A stretch of DNA of 64,000 nucleotides from Nocardioides conyzicola (lineage in GTDB: Bacteria; Actinomycetota; Actinomycetes; Propionibacteriales; Nocardioidaceae): assembly GCF_039543825.1 (NCBI RefSeq), contig NZ_BAABKM010000002.1, positions 1,582,133-1,646,132 of the forward strand, in the 5' to 3' direction. The position numbers and the translations under genes were made by a program. The notes beneath the pieces are model-generated. The model was not told the origin of the DNA. It searched no databases and saw only the letters and a list, made by a program, of their open reading frames with translations. Shown piece after piece: positions 15,750 to 24,269 of this stretch. Position 1 is the stretch's first letter. Each line of letters opens with the position of its first letter.

Positions 15750-16945
15750 GACCGGTGGAAGCCCTCGGGGACCAGCAGGTGCTCGGGGGTGAGCTCGTCG
15801 ACGGACGCGACGCCGAGTCCGAGGAGGGCCGAGTCGATGCCGCCGTGCAGGACGTCGAGGACGTTCTCGACGCCGGCCTGGCCGTTGGCCGCGAGGCCCC
15901 ACAGGTAGGCGCGGCCGATCAGCACCGCGCGGGCACCGAGGGCGAGCGCCTTCACGACGTCGGAGCCACGGCGTACGCCGCCGTCCATCAGCACCTCGAC
16001 CTGGTCGCCGACGGCGGTGGCGATCGGGTGCAGCAGGCGGATCGCCGCGGGTGTCCCATCGAGGTTGTTGCCGCCGTGGTTGGACACCGAGATCGCCGAG
16101 ACCCCGGCATCCACAGCACGTTTGGCGTCATCGACGCGACCGACGCCCTTGAGCACGAACGGCGTGCCGCTGAGCTGCGCCCACTGCTCGCGCATCCAGG
16201 CGACGTCCTCCCACGACGGAGGCGGGGTCGTCATCCACTCGTAGTAGGCGCCGAAGAACGTCGGGCCCTTGTCGGCACCCGGGGGCGCCAGGTTGGGGGC
16301 GGTGAGGTCGGGGATCTGGCCGGTCTTCCCGAACTGGTAGAGCCAGCGCGGCTTGGTGGCGACCTTCGGCGCCATCCGCACCATCGTCTTGAGGTCGACC
16401 TTCTCGGGGATCTCCGGGCTGCCCCAGTCGCGCCCCATCGAGAACGACCAGTCCAGGGTGGCGATCAGGCCGATCGAACCGGCCCGGTGGGCGCGCTCCA
16501 TGCGCTGGATCATCCCGTCGCGGTCGCCGGTCCAGTACATCTGGAAGAGCGTGTTGGGGCAGGCCTCTACGACCTCCTCGACCGACTTGGAGGCGAAGTT
16601 GGACAGCCCCATCAGCGTGCCGCGAGCGTTGGCCGCCCGCGCCACCGCCACCTCACCGTCGGGATGCACCGCCTGGACGCCGGTCGGGCTGATCAGCACC
16701 GGCAGCGAGACCTCCTGGCCCAGCACCGTGCGCGCCATCGACCGGTCGGCGTGGTGCCCGGCGACGTGCGGCAGCACCCCGAGCTCGGCGAACGCCGCCT
16801 GGTTGTCGCTGACGGTCTGCCCGCGCTCCGAGCCCGCCACCAGCGCGGCGTACACCGGCTGCGGCAGCCGCTTCTGCGCCCGCCGCTGAGCGACCGCGAC
16901 CGACTCGAACCAGGGGTTCTGCTTCCAGGGGTTCTCGAGCTTCAC
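15746..16945 (-). CDS. mftD: Pre-mycofactocin synthase MftD (FMN-dependent dehydrogenase)
   Basis: Flavin enzyme of the lactate/glycolate oxidase family that deaminates AHDP to pre-mycofactocin, the redox-active form. It is 399 residues, a TIM barrel with the FMN signature SNHGGNNLDGTPA (catalytic His in SNHGG), PVLISPTGVQ at strand 1 and GVRRGSDVVKALALGARAVLIGR for phosphate binding. It begins 1 nt after the mftC stop (16947) and overlaps mftE. Position and family agree fully. Confidence 0.95.
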   Translation of the reverse strand: MKLENPWKQNPWFESVAVAQRRAQKRLPQPVYAALVAGSERGQTVSDNQAAFAELGVLPHVAGHHADRSMARTVLGQEVSLPVLISPTGVQAVHPDGEVAVARAANARGTLMGLSNFASKSVEEVVEACPNTLFQMYWTGDRDGMIQRMERAHRAGSIGLIATLDWSFSMGRDWGSPEIPEKVDLKTMVRMAPKVATKPRWLYQFGKTGQIPDLTAPNLAPPGADKGPTFFGAYYEWMTTPPPSWEDVAWMREQWAQLSGTPFVLKGVGRVDDAKRAVDAGVSAISVSNHGGNNLDGTPAAIRLLHPIATAVGDQVEVLMDGGVRRGSDVVKALALGARAVLIGRAYLWGLAANGQAGVENVLDVLHGGIDSALLGLGVASVDELTPEHLLVPEGFHRS

Positions 16946-16946
16946 C

Positions 16947-18140
16947 TCAACCCCCGGCCGGCACGAAGCCGGCGAGCGGGCTCTCGGCGCAGTCGCTCAC
17001 CGGCGGACGCGTCATCAGCTTGAGCATCACCGGCTGGTTGCGGGTCGGGTTGGCCTTGGAGTGGTCCTGGCTCGCGGCCGGGATCATCCGGTCACCGGAC
17101 GCCAGCGCCGACTCGCCGTACCCCTGCACGCACTCGGGGTCCGGGCCGTCGAGCGGCAGGCCGGTGAAGAACTTCGCCGCCATGCAGCCGCCCCGACACG
17201 TGTCGTAGAAGTCGCACTTCGCGCACGCGCCGCCGGTCTGCGGGGAGCGCAGCTCGGCGAAGAGCTCGGAGTTCTGCCAGACCTCCTTGAAGCCGCCGTC
17301 GGCGAGCAGGTTGCCGGCCAGGAAGTTGTCGTGGATCGCGAAGGGACACGCGTAGACGTCGCCGATCGGGTCGATCAGGCAGACGACGCGGCCGGCGCCG
17401 CAGAGGTTGAGGCCGGGCAGGGCCTCGCCGAACGCGGCGAGGTGGAAGAACGAGTCGCCGGTCAGCACGTTGTCGCCGGACGCCATCAGCCAGTCGTAGA
17501 GCACCTTCTGCTGCTCGGGGAGCGGGTGCAGCTCGTCCCACACGTCCGCGCCGCGACCCGACGGGCGCAGGCGGGTGAGCCGCAGCGTCGCGCCGTACCT
17601 GTCGGCGAGGGCCTTGAACTCGTCGAGCTGCCCGATGTTCTGCCGGGTGCAGACGACCGAGATCTTGGCGTCGGAGAAGCCGGCGTCCTGCAGGTTCTGC
17701 AACGCGGTGATCGCCATGTCGTAGGAGCCGGGACCGCGCACGAAGTCGTTGACCTCGGCGGTCGCGCCGTCGAGCGAGATCTGCACGTCGACGTACCCCG
17801 CGCACGCCGGGCCGGCCAGGAACGCGGCCCGCTCGGCGTCGAGCCGGACCCCGTTGGTCGAGAACTTCACACCGACCTGGTGGTTGACGGCGTACTCCAG
17901 CAGGTGCCAGAAGTCCGGGCGGATCGTCGGCTCGCCGCCGCCGATGTTGACGTAGAAGACCTGCATCCGCTGCAGCTCGTCGATGACGGCCTCGGCCTGC
18001 GCCGTCGTCAGCTCACGGGGGTCCCGCCGACCCGACGAGGAGAGGCAGTGCGCGCACTCCAGGTTGCAGGCGTAGGTGAGCTCCCAGGTCAGGCAGATGG
18101 GAGCGTCGAGACCGAGCTCGAAGTGCTCGATGAGCTTCAT
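16947..18140 (-). CDS. mftC: Mycofactocin radical SAM maturase MftC
   Basis: Radical SAM/SPASM enzyme that decarboxylates and crosslinks the C-terminal Val-Tyr of MftA. It is 397 residues. The 4Fe-4S motif CNLECAHC is at Cys25, Cys29 and Cys32, followed by the GGEP motif (NIGGGEPTIRPDF). The C-terminal SPASM cluster cysteines occur in GGACAKCDFYDTCRGGC and PDPEC. It overlaps mftB by 4 nt (ATGA), consistent with stoichiometric production alongside its RiPP-recognition partner. Confidence 0.96.
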   Translation of the reverse strand: MKLIEHFELGLDAPICLTWELTYACNLECAHCLSSSGRRDPRELTTAQAEAVIDELQRMQVFYVNIGGGEPTIRPDFWHLLEYAVNHQVGVKFSTNGVRLDAERAAFLAGPACAGYVDVQISLDGATAEVNDFVRGPGSYDMAITALQNLQDAGFSDAKISVVCTRQNIGQLDEFKALADRYGATLRLTRLRPSGRGADVWDELHPLPEQQKVLYDWLMASGDNVLTGDSFFHLAAFGEALPGLNLCGAGRVVCLIDPIGDVYACPFAIHDNFLAGNLLADGGFKEVWQNSELFAELRSPQTGGACAKCDFYDTCRGGCMAAKFFTGLPLDGPDPECVQGYGESALASGDRMIPAASQDHSKANPTRNQPVMLKLMTRPPVSDCAESPLAGFVPAGG

Positions 18141-18418
18141 GCGGCTCCCTCTTCCAGCTCACGGGGTCGGATCATGTCGGCGTCGGCGAGGCCCTCGAGC
18201 GCGGCGGCGTACGCCGGGTGCTGTCCCTCCGGCACCCCCACCGCGACGAGCGTGGACCGGACGTCGGGGTGCTCGGCCAGCTGCTCCACCACGCGCACCA
18301 GCTCGGGGCGCTTGAGGAAGGTCAGCTTGCGGTTGCCGAAGTGGTAGGCCAGCGCACCGAACGGCTCGGGGCGCAGCGCCACCGACGGCGACAGCCGCCA
18401 CGGCTCGTCGAGGATCAT
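18137..18418 (-). CDS. mftB: Mycofactocin chaperone MftB (RiPP recognition element)
   Basis: Small (93-residue) PqqD-like peptide chaperone that binds the MftA leader and presents it to MftC. The sequence has the expected RRE-like start (WRLSPSVALRPEPFGALAYHF) and helical C-terminal half ending in acidic residues (RELEEGAA). It lies between mftA (16 nt away) and mftC (4-nt overlap). The call rests on size, position and the N-terminal motif. Confidence 0.92.
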   Translation of the reverse strand: MILDEPWRLSPSVALRPEPFGALAYHFGNRKLTFLKRPELVRVVEQLAEHPDVRSTLVAVGVPEGQHPAYAAALEGLADADMIRPRELEEGAA

Positions 18419-18434
18419 GTCGTCGGCAGCAGAC

Positions 18435-18530
18435 TCAGTAGACGCCGCACATGCCGTCGATCGAGACCTCTTCGATGAGGTCCTCCGCGGTCACGTCCTG
18501 CTCAACGGTCTCGTTCTGGTCCGGGTTCAT
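18435..18530 (-). CDS. mftA: Mycofactocin precursor peptide MftA
   Basis: 31-codon precursor. The translation begins MNPDQNETVEQDV, continues with an acidic leader (EDLIEEVS) and ends in the invariant core IDGMCGVY, whose last two residues (Val-Tyr) become mycofactocin. The ribosome binding site GAGGAGG precedes the ATG by about 5 nt. It is first in the mft operon, with mftR divergent 71 bp away. It is shorter than the size cut-off of usual gene calling. Confidence 0.97.
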   Translation of the reverse strand: MNPDQNETVEQDVTAEDLIEEVSIDGMCGVY

Positions 18531-18568
18531 GGCAGCCTCCTCGGTGGATGTGGTGCGGGACACACTAA

Positions 18569-18583
18569 TGGCACTCTGCGCCA
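18569..18583. promoter_or_regulatory. Imperfect dyad between mftA and mftR (MftR operator candidate)
   Basis: TGGCAC-TCT-GCGCCA, with arms TGGCnC/GnGCCA, lies in the 71-bp divergent gap and immediately upstream of the mftR -10-like hexamer. TetR proteins often bind such sites next to their own gene. It is inferred from position and symmetry. Confidence 0.4.
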
Positions 18584-18589
18584 AAAAGA

Positions 18590-18595
18590 TAGGGT
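18590..18595 (+). promoter_or_regulatory. -10-like hexamer of mftR
   Basis: TAGGGT followed by 6 nt and the ATG of mftR, with no Shine-Dalgarno; leaderless type. Confidence 0.5.
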
Positions 18596-18601
18596 TCGCT
18601 C

Positions 18602-19177
18602 ATGAGCAGTCGTGGCCGACCGGTTGCGACCAGTCACGCCCAGATCGAGGCGGCCGCCTTCCGGCTCTTCGCCGCGCGCGGGTTCGAGTCCGTCACGATG
18701 GCCGACATCGCCGCCGAGGTCGGCGTCGGGCGGCGCACCCTCTTCCGCTACTTCGAGTCCAAGAACGACATCCCCTGGGGACAGTTCGACCGGACCCTCG
18801 ACGGCTTCCGGGCGATCCTCGCCGCGACCCCGGCGGACGCGCCGCTGGCCGAGGCCGTGCAGGGCGCGGTGCTGCGGTTCAACGAGTACCCCGCCGACGC
18901 GGAGCCGTCGCACCGCGACCGGATGCGGCTGATCCTCGAGACGCCCGCGCTCCAGGCGCACTCCGTGCTGCGGTACGCCGAGTGGCGCGGCGTCATCGCC
19001 GAGCACGTCGCCCGGCGGACCGGCCTCGGCCCGTCCGACACCCTGCCCCGCACCGTCGGCAGCGTCTCGCTGGCGCTCGCCATCTCGGCGTACGAGGGCT
19101 GGCTGGCCGACCCCGGCAGCGACCTCTCGGCCCTGCTCGAGGAGACGATGCAGAGCCTGCGGGACTACCTCGGCTGA
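18602..19177 (+). CDS. mftR: Mycofactocin-associated TetR regulator MftR
   Basis: 191-residue TetR-family repressor, divergent from mftA. The N-terminal helix-turn-helix is at about residues 14-60 (FESVTMADIAAEVGVGRRTLFRYFESKNDIPW), with a helical ligand domain behind. MftR proteins are reported to respond to long-chain acyl-CoAs. That would suit the acyl-CoA dehydrogenase gene 20 bp downstream on the same strand, which may be co-regulated. The next gene has its own -10-like hexamer, so co-transcription is not certain. Confidence 0.88.
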   Translation: MSSRGRPVATSHAQIEAAAFRLFAARGFESVTMADIAAEVGVGRRTLFRYFESKNDIPWGQFDRTLDGFRAILAATPADAPLAEAVQGAVLRFNEYPADAEPSHRDRMRLILETPALQAHSVLRYAEWRGVIAEHVARRTGLGPSDTLPRTVGSVSLALAISAYEGWLADPGSDLSALLEETMQSLRDYLG

Positions 19178-19185
19178 GCCGGGGT

Positions 19186-19191
19186 TAGGGT
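19186..19191 (+). promoter_or_regulatory. -10-like hexamer of the acyl-CoA dehydrogenase gene
   Basis: TAGGGT, 6 nt, then ATG 19198; no Shine-Dalgarno. Confidence 0.5.
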
Positions 19192-19197
19192 CCGAAG

Positions 19198-20376
19198 ATG
19201 CCCGCCTCCCGCCTGCTGCCCTCGGACGAAGCCGTCGACCTGATCGCGCTGGTGCGCGACCTGGCCACCCGCGAGCTGGCCCCGCTCGTGGCGACCGCCG
19301 AGCGGGACGAGGCGTTCCCGCGCGAGGTCTTCCGGATGCTCGGCCGGGCCGGCCTGCTCGGCCTGCCCTACCCGGAGGAGTACGGCGGCGGCGGGCTGCC
19401 GTACGAGGTCTACCTGCAGGTGCTCGAGGAGATCGGGTCGGTGTGGTCGAGCGTGGGGGTCGGGACCTCCGTGCACGCCCTGAGCTGCTTCGGGCTCGTC
19501 ACCGCCGGCACCGAGGAGCAGAAGCAGCGCTGGCTGCCCGACATGCTGGGCGGGGAGCTGCTCGGCGCCTACTGCCTGTCCGAGCCGCACGCCGGCTCCG
19601 ACCCGGCCGCGATGACCACCCGCGCCCGGCTCGACGGCGACGAGTACGTCATCACCGGCGCCAAGGCCTGGACCACGCACGGCGGACAGGCCGACTACTA
19701 CAAGGTGATGGCCCGCACCGGCGACGGGCGCAACGACATCTCCTGCTTCCTGGTCCCGGGCGACAGCGACGGGCTGGTCGCGGACCCGCCCGAGCACAAG
19801 ATGGGGCTCACGGGCTCGACCACGGCGACGATGCGCTTCGACGGCGTCCGCATCCCCGTCGAGCGGCGGCTCGGCGCCGAGGGCCAGGGCCTCAGGATCG
19901 CGCTCGCCGGGCTCGACGCCGGCCGGCTGGGCATCGCCGCCGTCGCCACCGGACTGGCCCAGGGAGCCCTCGACCACGCGGTCGCCTACGCGCGGAGCCG
20001 GGAGACCTTCGGCGAGCGGATCATCGACCACCAGGGCCTGAGCTTCGTGCTCGCCGACATGGAGGCCGCGATCGAGAGCGCCCGCGCGACGATGCTGCAC
20101 GCCGCCCGGCTCAAGGACCAGGGCCTGCCGTACGGCCGCGAGGCCTCGGTCGCCAAGCTCGTCGCGACCGACAACGCGATGAAGGTGACCACCGACGCCG
20201 TCCAGGTGCTCGGCGGCTACGGCTACACCCGCGACTTCCCGGTCGAGCGCTACATGCGCGAGGCCAAGGTGATGCAGATCTTCGAGGGCACCAACCAGAT
20301 CCAGCGGCTCGTGATCGGCCGCCATCTCGACCGCGGTGACGCGGGGCGCTTGTCCGTGGTCGGTGGCTCCGTCTAG
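19198..20376 (+). CDS. Acyl-CoA dehydrogenase
   Basis: FAD enzyme that introduces the alpha-beta double bond into an acyl-CoA. It is 392 residues, with the classical three-domain layout and signatures AYCLSEPHAGSD (about 124-135) and QVLGGYGYTRDFPVERYMREAK. The catalytic base is Glu363 in MQIFEGTNQIQR. It lies directly after mftR, away from the mft operon; an acyl-CoA dehydrogenase beside mft genes is common, and mycofactocin has been linked to acyl-CoA-responsive regulation. Chain-length specificity cannot be read. Confidence 0.92.
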   Translation: MPASRLLPSDEAVDLIALVRDLATRELAPLVATAERDEAFPREVFRMLGRAGLLGLPYPEEYGGGGLPYEVYLQVLEEIGSVWSSVGVGTSVHALSCFGLVTAGTEEQKQRWLPDMLGGELLGAYCLSEPHAGSDPAAMTTRARLDGDEYVITGAKAWTTHGGQADYYKVMARTGDGRNDISCFLVPGDSDGLVADPPEHKMGLTGSTTATMRFDGVRIPVERRLGAEGQGLRIALAGLDAGRLGIAAVATGLAQGALDHAVAYARSRETFGERIIDHQGLSFVLADMEAAIESARATMLHAARLKDQGLPYGREASVAKLVATDNAMKVTTDAVQVLGGYGYTRDFPVERYMREAKVMQIFEGTNQIQRLVIGRHLDRGDAGRLSVVGGSV

Positions 20377-20426
20377 GTTGCTGCTCTCGTCACAACGAAG
20401 TGACCTGGATCACTCGGGAGTTCCAG

Positions 20427-23183
20427 ATGCGCCTGCTCCGTGCCCTACCTGTCGTGCTCGTCCTCGCGCTCGCGCCGCTGGTGCCCGCGGCGGCCCAGGC
20501 TGCGAAGCCGGACGGTGACTACGCCCGGCACGCCCTGCGGTCGGGCCTGACCGACCAGGACTTCTACTTCGTGATGGGCGACCGGTTCGCCAACGGCAGC
20601 ACCGCCAACGACGAGGGTGGCCTCGGCAGCGACCCGCTCGTCAGCGGCTTCGACCCCACCAGCAAGGGGTTCTACAACGGGGGCGACCTCAAGGGCCTGC
20701 GCTCCAGGCTCGACTACATCCAGGGGCTCGGGACCGACGCGATCTGGCTGACCCCAATCTTCAAGAACAAGGCGGTCCAGCTCGAGGACGGCCCCTCCGC
20801 CGGCTACCACGGCTACTGGATCACCGACTTCACCAAGGTCGATCCCCACCTCGGCACCAACGCCGACCTCACCGCCCTGGTGAAGGCCGCGCACAAGAAG
20901 GGGATGAAGGTCTTCTTCGACATCATCACCAACCACACCGCTGACGTGATCGGCTACGAGGAGGGTGCGCGCACGGCGTACGTCTCCAAGGACGTCTCGC
21001 CCTACCGCACCGCAGGTGGTCAGGCGTTCGACGACCGTGACTACGCCGGAGGGTCGAGCTTCCCCGCGCTCGACCCGGCGACGTCCTTCCCCTACACGCC
21101 GGTGCTGGACCCCGCCGAGCAGGACGTCAAGGTCCCGGCCTGGCTCAACGACCCGCGGGTCTACCACAACCGGGGCAACACGACCTTCACCGGCGAGGAC
21201 AGCCAGTACGGCGACTTCTTCGGGCTCGACGACCTCTTCACCGAACAGCCGCGGGTGGTCAAGGGGATGACCCAGATCTATCGGTCCTGGATCGGCGAGT
21301 TCGGGATCGACGGCTACCGCATCGACACCATGAAGCACGTCAACGACGAGTTCTGGCAGCAGTTCGGGCCGGGGATCCTCGACTACGCGCACCGGCACGG
21401 GAAGCCCGACTTCTTCATGTTCGGCGAGGTGGCGCTCGACGGGAGTGACGCCGCCGCCAAGAGCTTCACCTCGCACTACACGACCCACGACGGGATGCAG
21501 GCGATCCTGGACTTCCCGTTCCAGGACGCGGCCCGCGGGTTCGCTTCGAAGCGGCTGCCGACCCAGCGGCTGGCGGACTTCTTCGCCAACGACGACTGGT
21601 ACACCGATGCCGACTCCAACGCCTACTCCCTGCCGACCTTCCTCGGCAACCACGACATGGGCCGGTTCGGCTACTTCGTCACGACCGACAACACCACCGA
21701 CGGCCAGACGGCGGACGCCGCCGAGCTGCTCGCCCGCGACCGGCTCGGCCACGAGCTGATGTACCTCTCGCGCGGCAACCCGGTCGTCTACTACGGCGAC
21801 GAGCAGGGCTTCACCGGCACCGGCGGCGACCAGCTGGCGCGCCAGACGATGTTCGCCAGCCAGGTCCCGGACTACCAGGACGACACCCAGATCGGCACCA
21901 CGCGCACCGGCGCGGACGACAACTTCGTGACCACCCACCCGCTCTACCGGTCGATCCAGCGCCTGGCGGCGCTGACGGACCGGCACCCCGCGCTGCGCGA
22001 CGGCGCCCAGCAGGTGCGGCTCGCGTCGGACCACGCAGGGCTCTTCGCGTTCTCGCGGGTCGACCGCAAGCGGCAGCGTGAGTACGTCGTCGTGCTCAAC
22101 AACAGCGAGCAGCCCGCGTCCGGCAAGGTGCCGACGTACGTGCGCAACGGCGCCTTCAAGCGGCTCTACGGCACCGGGCCGGCGCGCCTGACGAGCAACC
22201 GCCAGCGCAAGCTCGCCGTCACCGTGCCCGGCCTCTCGACGACCGTGTACGTCGCGCAGGAGCGCATCCCGCGCTCCGAGCGCGCGCCGGGCATCAGCCT
22301 GCGCAAGCCGAAGCCGAGCAGCGTGTCCCGGGCCCGCATGCACGTCTCCGCCCAGGTGACGGGCGCGTCGTTCAACGAGGTGACCTTCCAGCGCCGCGTG
22401 GGGAAGGGGCCGTGGCGCGCGATCGGCACCGACGACTCCGCGCCCTACCAGGTCTTCGACGACGTCAGCACCCTGCGGCCGGGCACCGCCCTGCACTACC
22501 GCGCCGCGGTGCTCGACAACGCCGGCCACGCCCGCGGCACGTCGCCACGCGCGGCGCGGGTGCCGTCGCCGGCGATCCGGATCTCCTCGCCCGCGGGCCC
22601 GACGGTCACCGCGATCGACCCCGTGCGCCTCGAGGCCACGGTCGACCCGGAGCGGGCGACCCAGCGGGTGACGTTCCAGCGCCGCGTCGGCTCCAGTGCC
22701 TGGACGACGCTCGGCACCGACACGTCCTCGCCGGCGTACACCCTGACCGACGACGTCTCGGACCTGCCGATCGGGACCTCGGTGCGCTACCGGGCCGTGC
22801 TGCGCGAGGGATCGCTGCCGGCGGTCACCAGCGCGCCGGTGACCGTCACGACCGCCGACCCGATCCCGTTGCGCGACAGCGTGACCGTGGCCGGCAACCT
22901 GCAGTCCGAGCTCGGCTGTCCCGCCGACTGGCAGCCCGACTGCGCCGCGACGCACCTGGCGTTCGACACCTCGGACGGCCGGTGGCACCGGACCTTCACC
23001 CTCCCGGAGGGCACCTACGAGTGGAAGGTCGCGATCAACGACTCGTGGGACGAGAACTACGGGTCGGGCGGAGCGGCGGGCGGCGGCAACGTCGTCGTGA
23101 CGGTGCCTCCGGGCGGAGGCGACTACGTCTTCACCTGGGACCAGGTGAGCCACGTTCCGAGCGTTGCTGCACTGCCCGGATAG
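20427..23183 (+). CDS. Secreted GH13 alpha-amylase-family glycoside hydrolase with C-terminal beta domains
   Basis: 918 residues. Signal peptide (about 1-26, ending AAAQAA), then a GH13 barrel: region I DIITNH (165-170), nucleophile Asp300 in GIDGYRID, acid/base Glu334 in MFGEVALD, and H409-D410 in FLGNHD. After the barrel and its beta domain come two related modules of about 90 residues, each with TFQRRVG...LGTD/IGTD...DDVS (about 650-810). A C-terminal module with ELGCPADWQPDCAA and EGTYEWKVAINDSW resembles the X25/carbohydrate-binding unit of pullulanases. It probably degrades starch or a related alpha-glucan outside the cell. ATG 20427 follows CGGGAG; the GTG at 20400 is less likely. Confidence 0.9.
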   Translation: MRLLRALPVVLVLALAPLVPAAAQAAKPDGDYARHALRSGLTDQDFYFVMGDRFANGSTANDEGGLGSDPLVSGFDPTSKGFYNGGDLKGLRSRLDYIQGLGTDAIWLTPIFKNKAVQLEDGPSAGYHGYWITDFTKVDPHLGTNADLTALVKAAHKKGMKVFFDIITNHTADVIGYEEGARTAYVSKDVSPYRTAGGQAFDDRDYAGGSSFPALDPATSFPYTPVLDPAEQDVKVPAWLNDPRVYHNRGNTTFTGEDSQYGDFFGLDDLFTEQPRVVKGMTQIYRSWIGEFGIDGYRIDTMKHVNDEFWQQFGPGILDYAHRHGKPDFFMFGEVALDGSDAAAKSFTSHYTTHDGMQAILDFPFQDAARGFASKRLPTQRLADFFANDDWYTDADSNAYSLPTFLGNHDMGRFGYFVTTDNTTDGQTADAAELLARDRLGHELMYLSRGNPVVYYGDEQGFTGTGGDQLARQTMFASQVPDYQDDTQIGTTRTGADDNFVTTHPLYRSIQRLAALTDRHPALRDGAQQVRLASDHAGLFAFSRVDRKRQREYVVVLNNSEQPASGKVPTYVRNGAFKRLYGTGPARLTSNRQRKLAVTVPGLSTTVYVAQERIPRSERAPGISLRKPKPSSVSRARMHVSAQVTGASFNEVTFQRRVGKGPWRAIGTDDSAPYQVFDDVSTLRPGTALHYRAAVLDNAGHARGTSPRAARVPSPAIRISSPAGPTVTAIDPVRLEATVDPERATQRVTFQRRVGSSAWTTLGTDTSSPAYTLTDDVSDLPIGTSVRYRAVLREGSLPAVTSAPVTVTTADPIPLRDSVTVAGNLQSELGCPADWQPDCAATHLAFDTSDGRWHRTFTLPEGTYEWKVAINDSWDENYGSGGAAGGGNVVVTVPPGGGDYVFTWDQVSHVPSVAALPG

Positions 23184-23292
23184 AGATGGCCCGGGTGGCG
23201 CCGAGTGCGGGGCGCGGTCCTACATCAAACGGATCGTCGCGATCGGGCCGGCTGTTGTCGCCGCAACTGTCGACCGCGACGAGTCAGCGGTG

Positions 23293-23319
23293 CCCTGCAG
23301 ACATGGTCTACCTGCAGGG
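23293..23319. terminator. Inverted repeat after the amylase gene
   Basis: CCCTGCAG and its reverse complement with an 11-nt loop, 110 nt past the amylase stop. It is a weak terminator candidate. The rest of 23184-23432 holds nothing that I can assign to a gene. Confidence 0.3.
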
Positions 23320-23432
23320 AGACAACTACTGACGGCAGCGACGTCGACTCGCTGCGCATGGAGGCCAGGCCTTCGCTCGTTGCCGACGGCCTGCGCGTCC
23401 GCCTCATGCCGATCGCGAACCGCGGCGCCGCC

Positions 23433-23822
23433 TCACGCGCTGGATGCCTGAGCGCGTAGCTTCTCGACGCGCTGCGCGAACCGCTCCCACACCGCTTGCC
23501 GAGAGACGCCCATCGCCTTGCCGATCTCAGCCCAGGACAGCTTGCGCGACCGAGCCAGCTCGACCCACTCGACCAGGAACTCGTTGACCTCGTCCGCCGT
23601 CTGGGAGATCAGGGGGAGGTTGCTCAGGATCTCGGCATCCGACATCGCCTCCCATGGGGGCCTGGCTGCTCGCGACGTCTTGGCAGCAGACGCGAAGACC
23701 TCGTGGTAGTGGCTGACACAGCTCTCACAGATCATGGCGCCCAGACCGCCGCCGAACCGCATGCCGCGTTTGCCCTTCGTCCCACAGAAGGAGCAGTGCT
23801 TCCGCACGATGTTGTTGTCCAT
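23433..23822 (-). CDS. ClpX-type zinc-finger plus helix-turn-helix protein
   Basis: 129 residues. The N-terminus is a C4 zinc finger as in the ClpX zinc-binding domain (HCSFCGTKGKRG...MICESCVSHYHEV, four Cys). The C-terminal half has a sigma-70-region-4-like HTH (LSWAEIGKAMGVSRQAVWERFAQRV). No ATPase domain is present, so it is not ClpX. It is probably a small DNA-binding regulator or adaptor; stand-alone proteins with this finger occur widely in actinobacteria. ATG start; single-gene unit on minus between two plus-strand genes. Confidence 0.75.
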   Translation of the reverse strand: MDNNIVRKHCSFCGTKGKRGMRFGGGLGAMICESCVSHYHEVFASAAKTSRAARPPWEAMSDAEILSNLPLISQTADEVNEFLVEWVELARSRKLSWAEIGKAMGVSRQAVWERFAQRVEKLRAQASSA

Positions 23823-23941
23823 GAACGTCCTCTGGTCTCCGGTGCGCTGCCGGCATTCTCATCCCATCGCGGTGATCACGACTCTACTTCGGGCTCCGGG
23901 GCCGGTGGAGACAGCCGGACGGGGCCTCCGGACTCGCCGTT

Positions 23942-23967
23942 CTTTACCGGTCACTTGACCGGTAAAG
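23942..23967. promoter_or_regulatory. 26-bp perfect palindrome (operator 1) upstream of small ORF and lacI-type gene
   Basis: 12-bp arms CTTTACCGGTCA and its exact reverse complement, separated by CT. Each arm contains the self-complementary core ACCGGT. The right arm covers the candidate -35 box (TTGACC, 23956-23961). It is an operator by symmetry and position. Confidence 0.65.
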
Positions 23968-23983
23968 CGAACTCCGTTACTGT
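23956..23983 (+). promoter_or_regulatory. Candidate sigma-70-like promoter
   Basis: TTGACC (23956-23961), 16-bp spacer, TACTGT (23978-23983). Both boxes overlap ACCGGT palindromes, so bound regulator would block polymerase. Confidence 0.5.
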
Positions 23984-23993
23984 ACCGGTACAG
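23980..23993. promoter_or_regulatory. 14-bp perfect palindrome (operator 2)
   Basis: CTGTACCGGTACAG, with a central CG as in many LacI-family operators. It shares ACCGGT with operator 1 and lies over the -10 region. Confidence 0.6.
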
Positions 23994-24021
23994 CGTCATT
24001 CATCGAGCCCGAGGAGGAGCC

Positions 24022-24228
24022 ATGACGTTCGACCCCATCGCCGCAGACCTGGCCGTCCGGGCCGCCCGCGCCACCGCCGGCAGTGCCCGTCCCGACGCCC
24101 CCGTCGTCCCCGACCGACCGGCCCGCACCCGGCCGACCCGCGCCGCCCGCAGCCGGGTCGCCGCCCGCCTGCACGGCTTCGCCCGCTGGGTCGAGCCCGC
24201 GCCGCGCCGTACCTACCTGCACGGGTGA
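24022..24228 (+). CDS. Small Arg/Ala-rich protein, function unknown
   Basis: 68 residues, rich in Arg, Ala and Pro, with no membrane segment and no recognised domain. It is accepted as real because the ATG has an excellent ribosome binding site (GAGGAGGAG, 4-5 nt before the start) and the strongest operator/promoter pair in this region lies just upstream. The stop is 41 nt before the LacI-type gene. It could be a leader-type or regulator-associated small protein, or an early target of the neighbouring repressor. No function is offered. Confidence 0.55.
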   Translation: MTFDPIAADLAVRAARATAGSARPDAPVVPDRPARTRPTRAARSRVAARLHGFARWVEPAPRRTYLHG

Positions 24229-24269
24229 GTCCCACCCCGGCTGGGGTGACCCGCGATACTGGGTCTCCC

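Noticed and set aside
23303..23332. Nine-codon ORF after the amylase gene (MVYLQGDNY)
   Set aside because: No ribosome binding site, lies within an inverted repeat, and too short to support without conservation.
23184..23432. Possible gene or remnant between the amylase and the zinc-finger gene
   Set aside because: Short frames on both strands lack ribosome binding sites and recognisable motifs.
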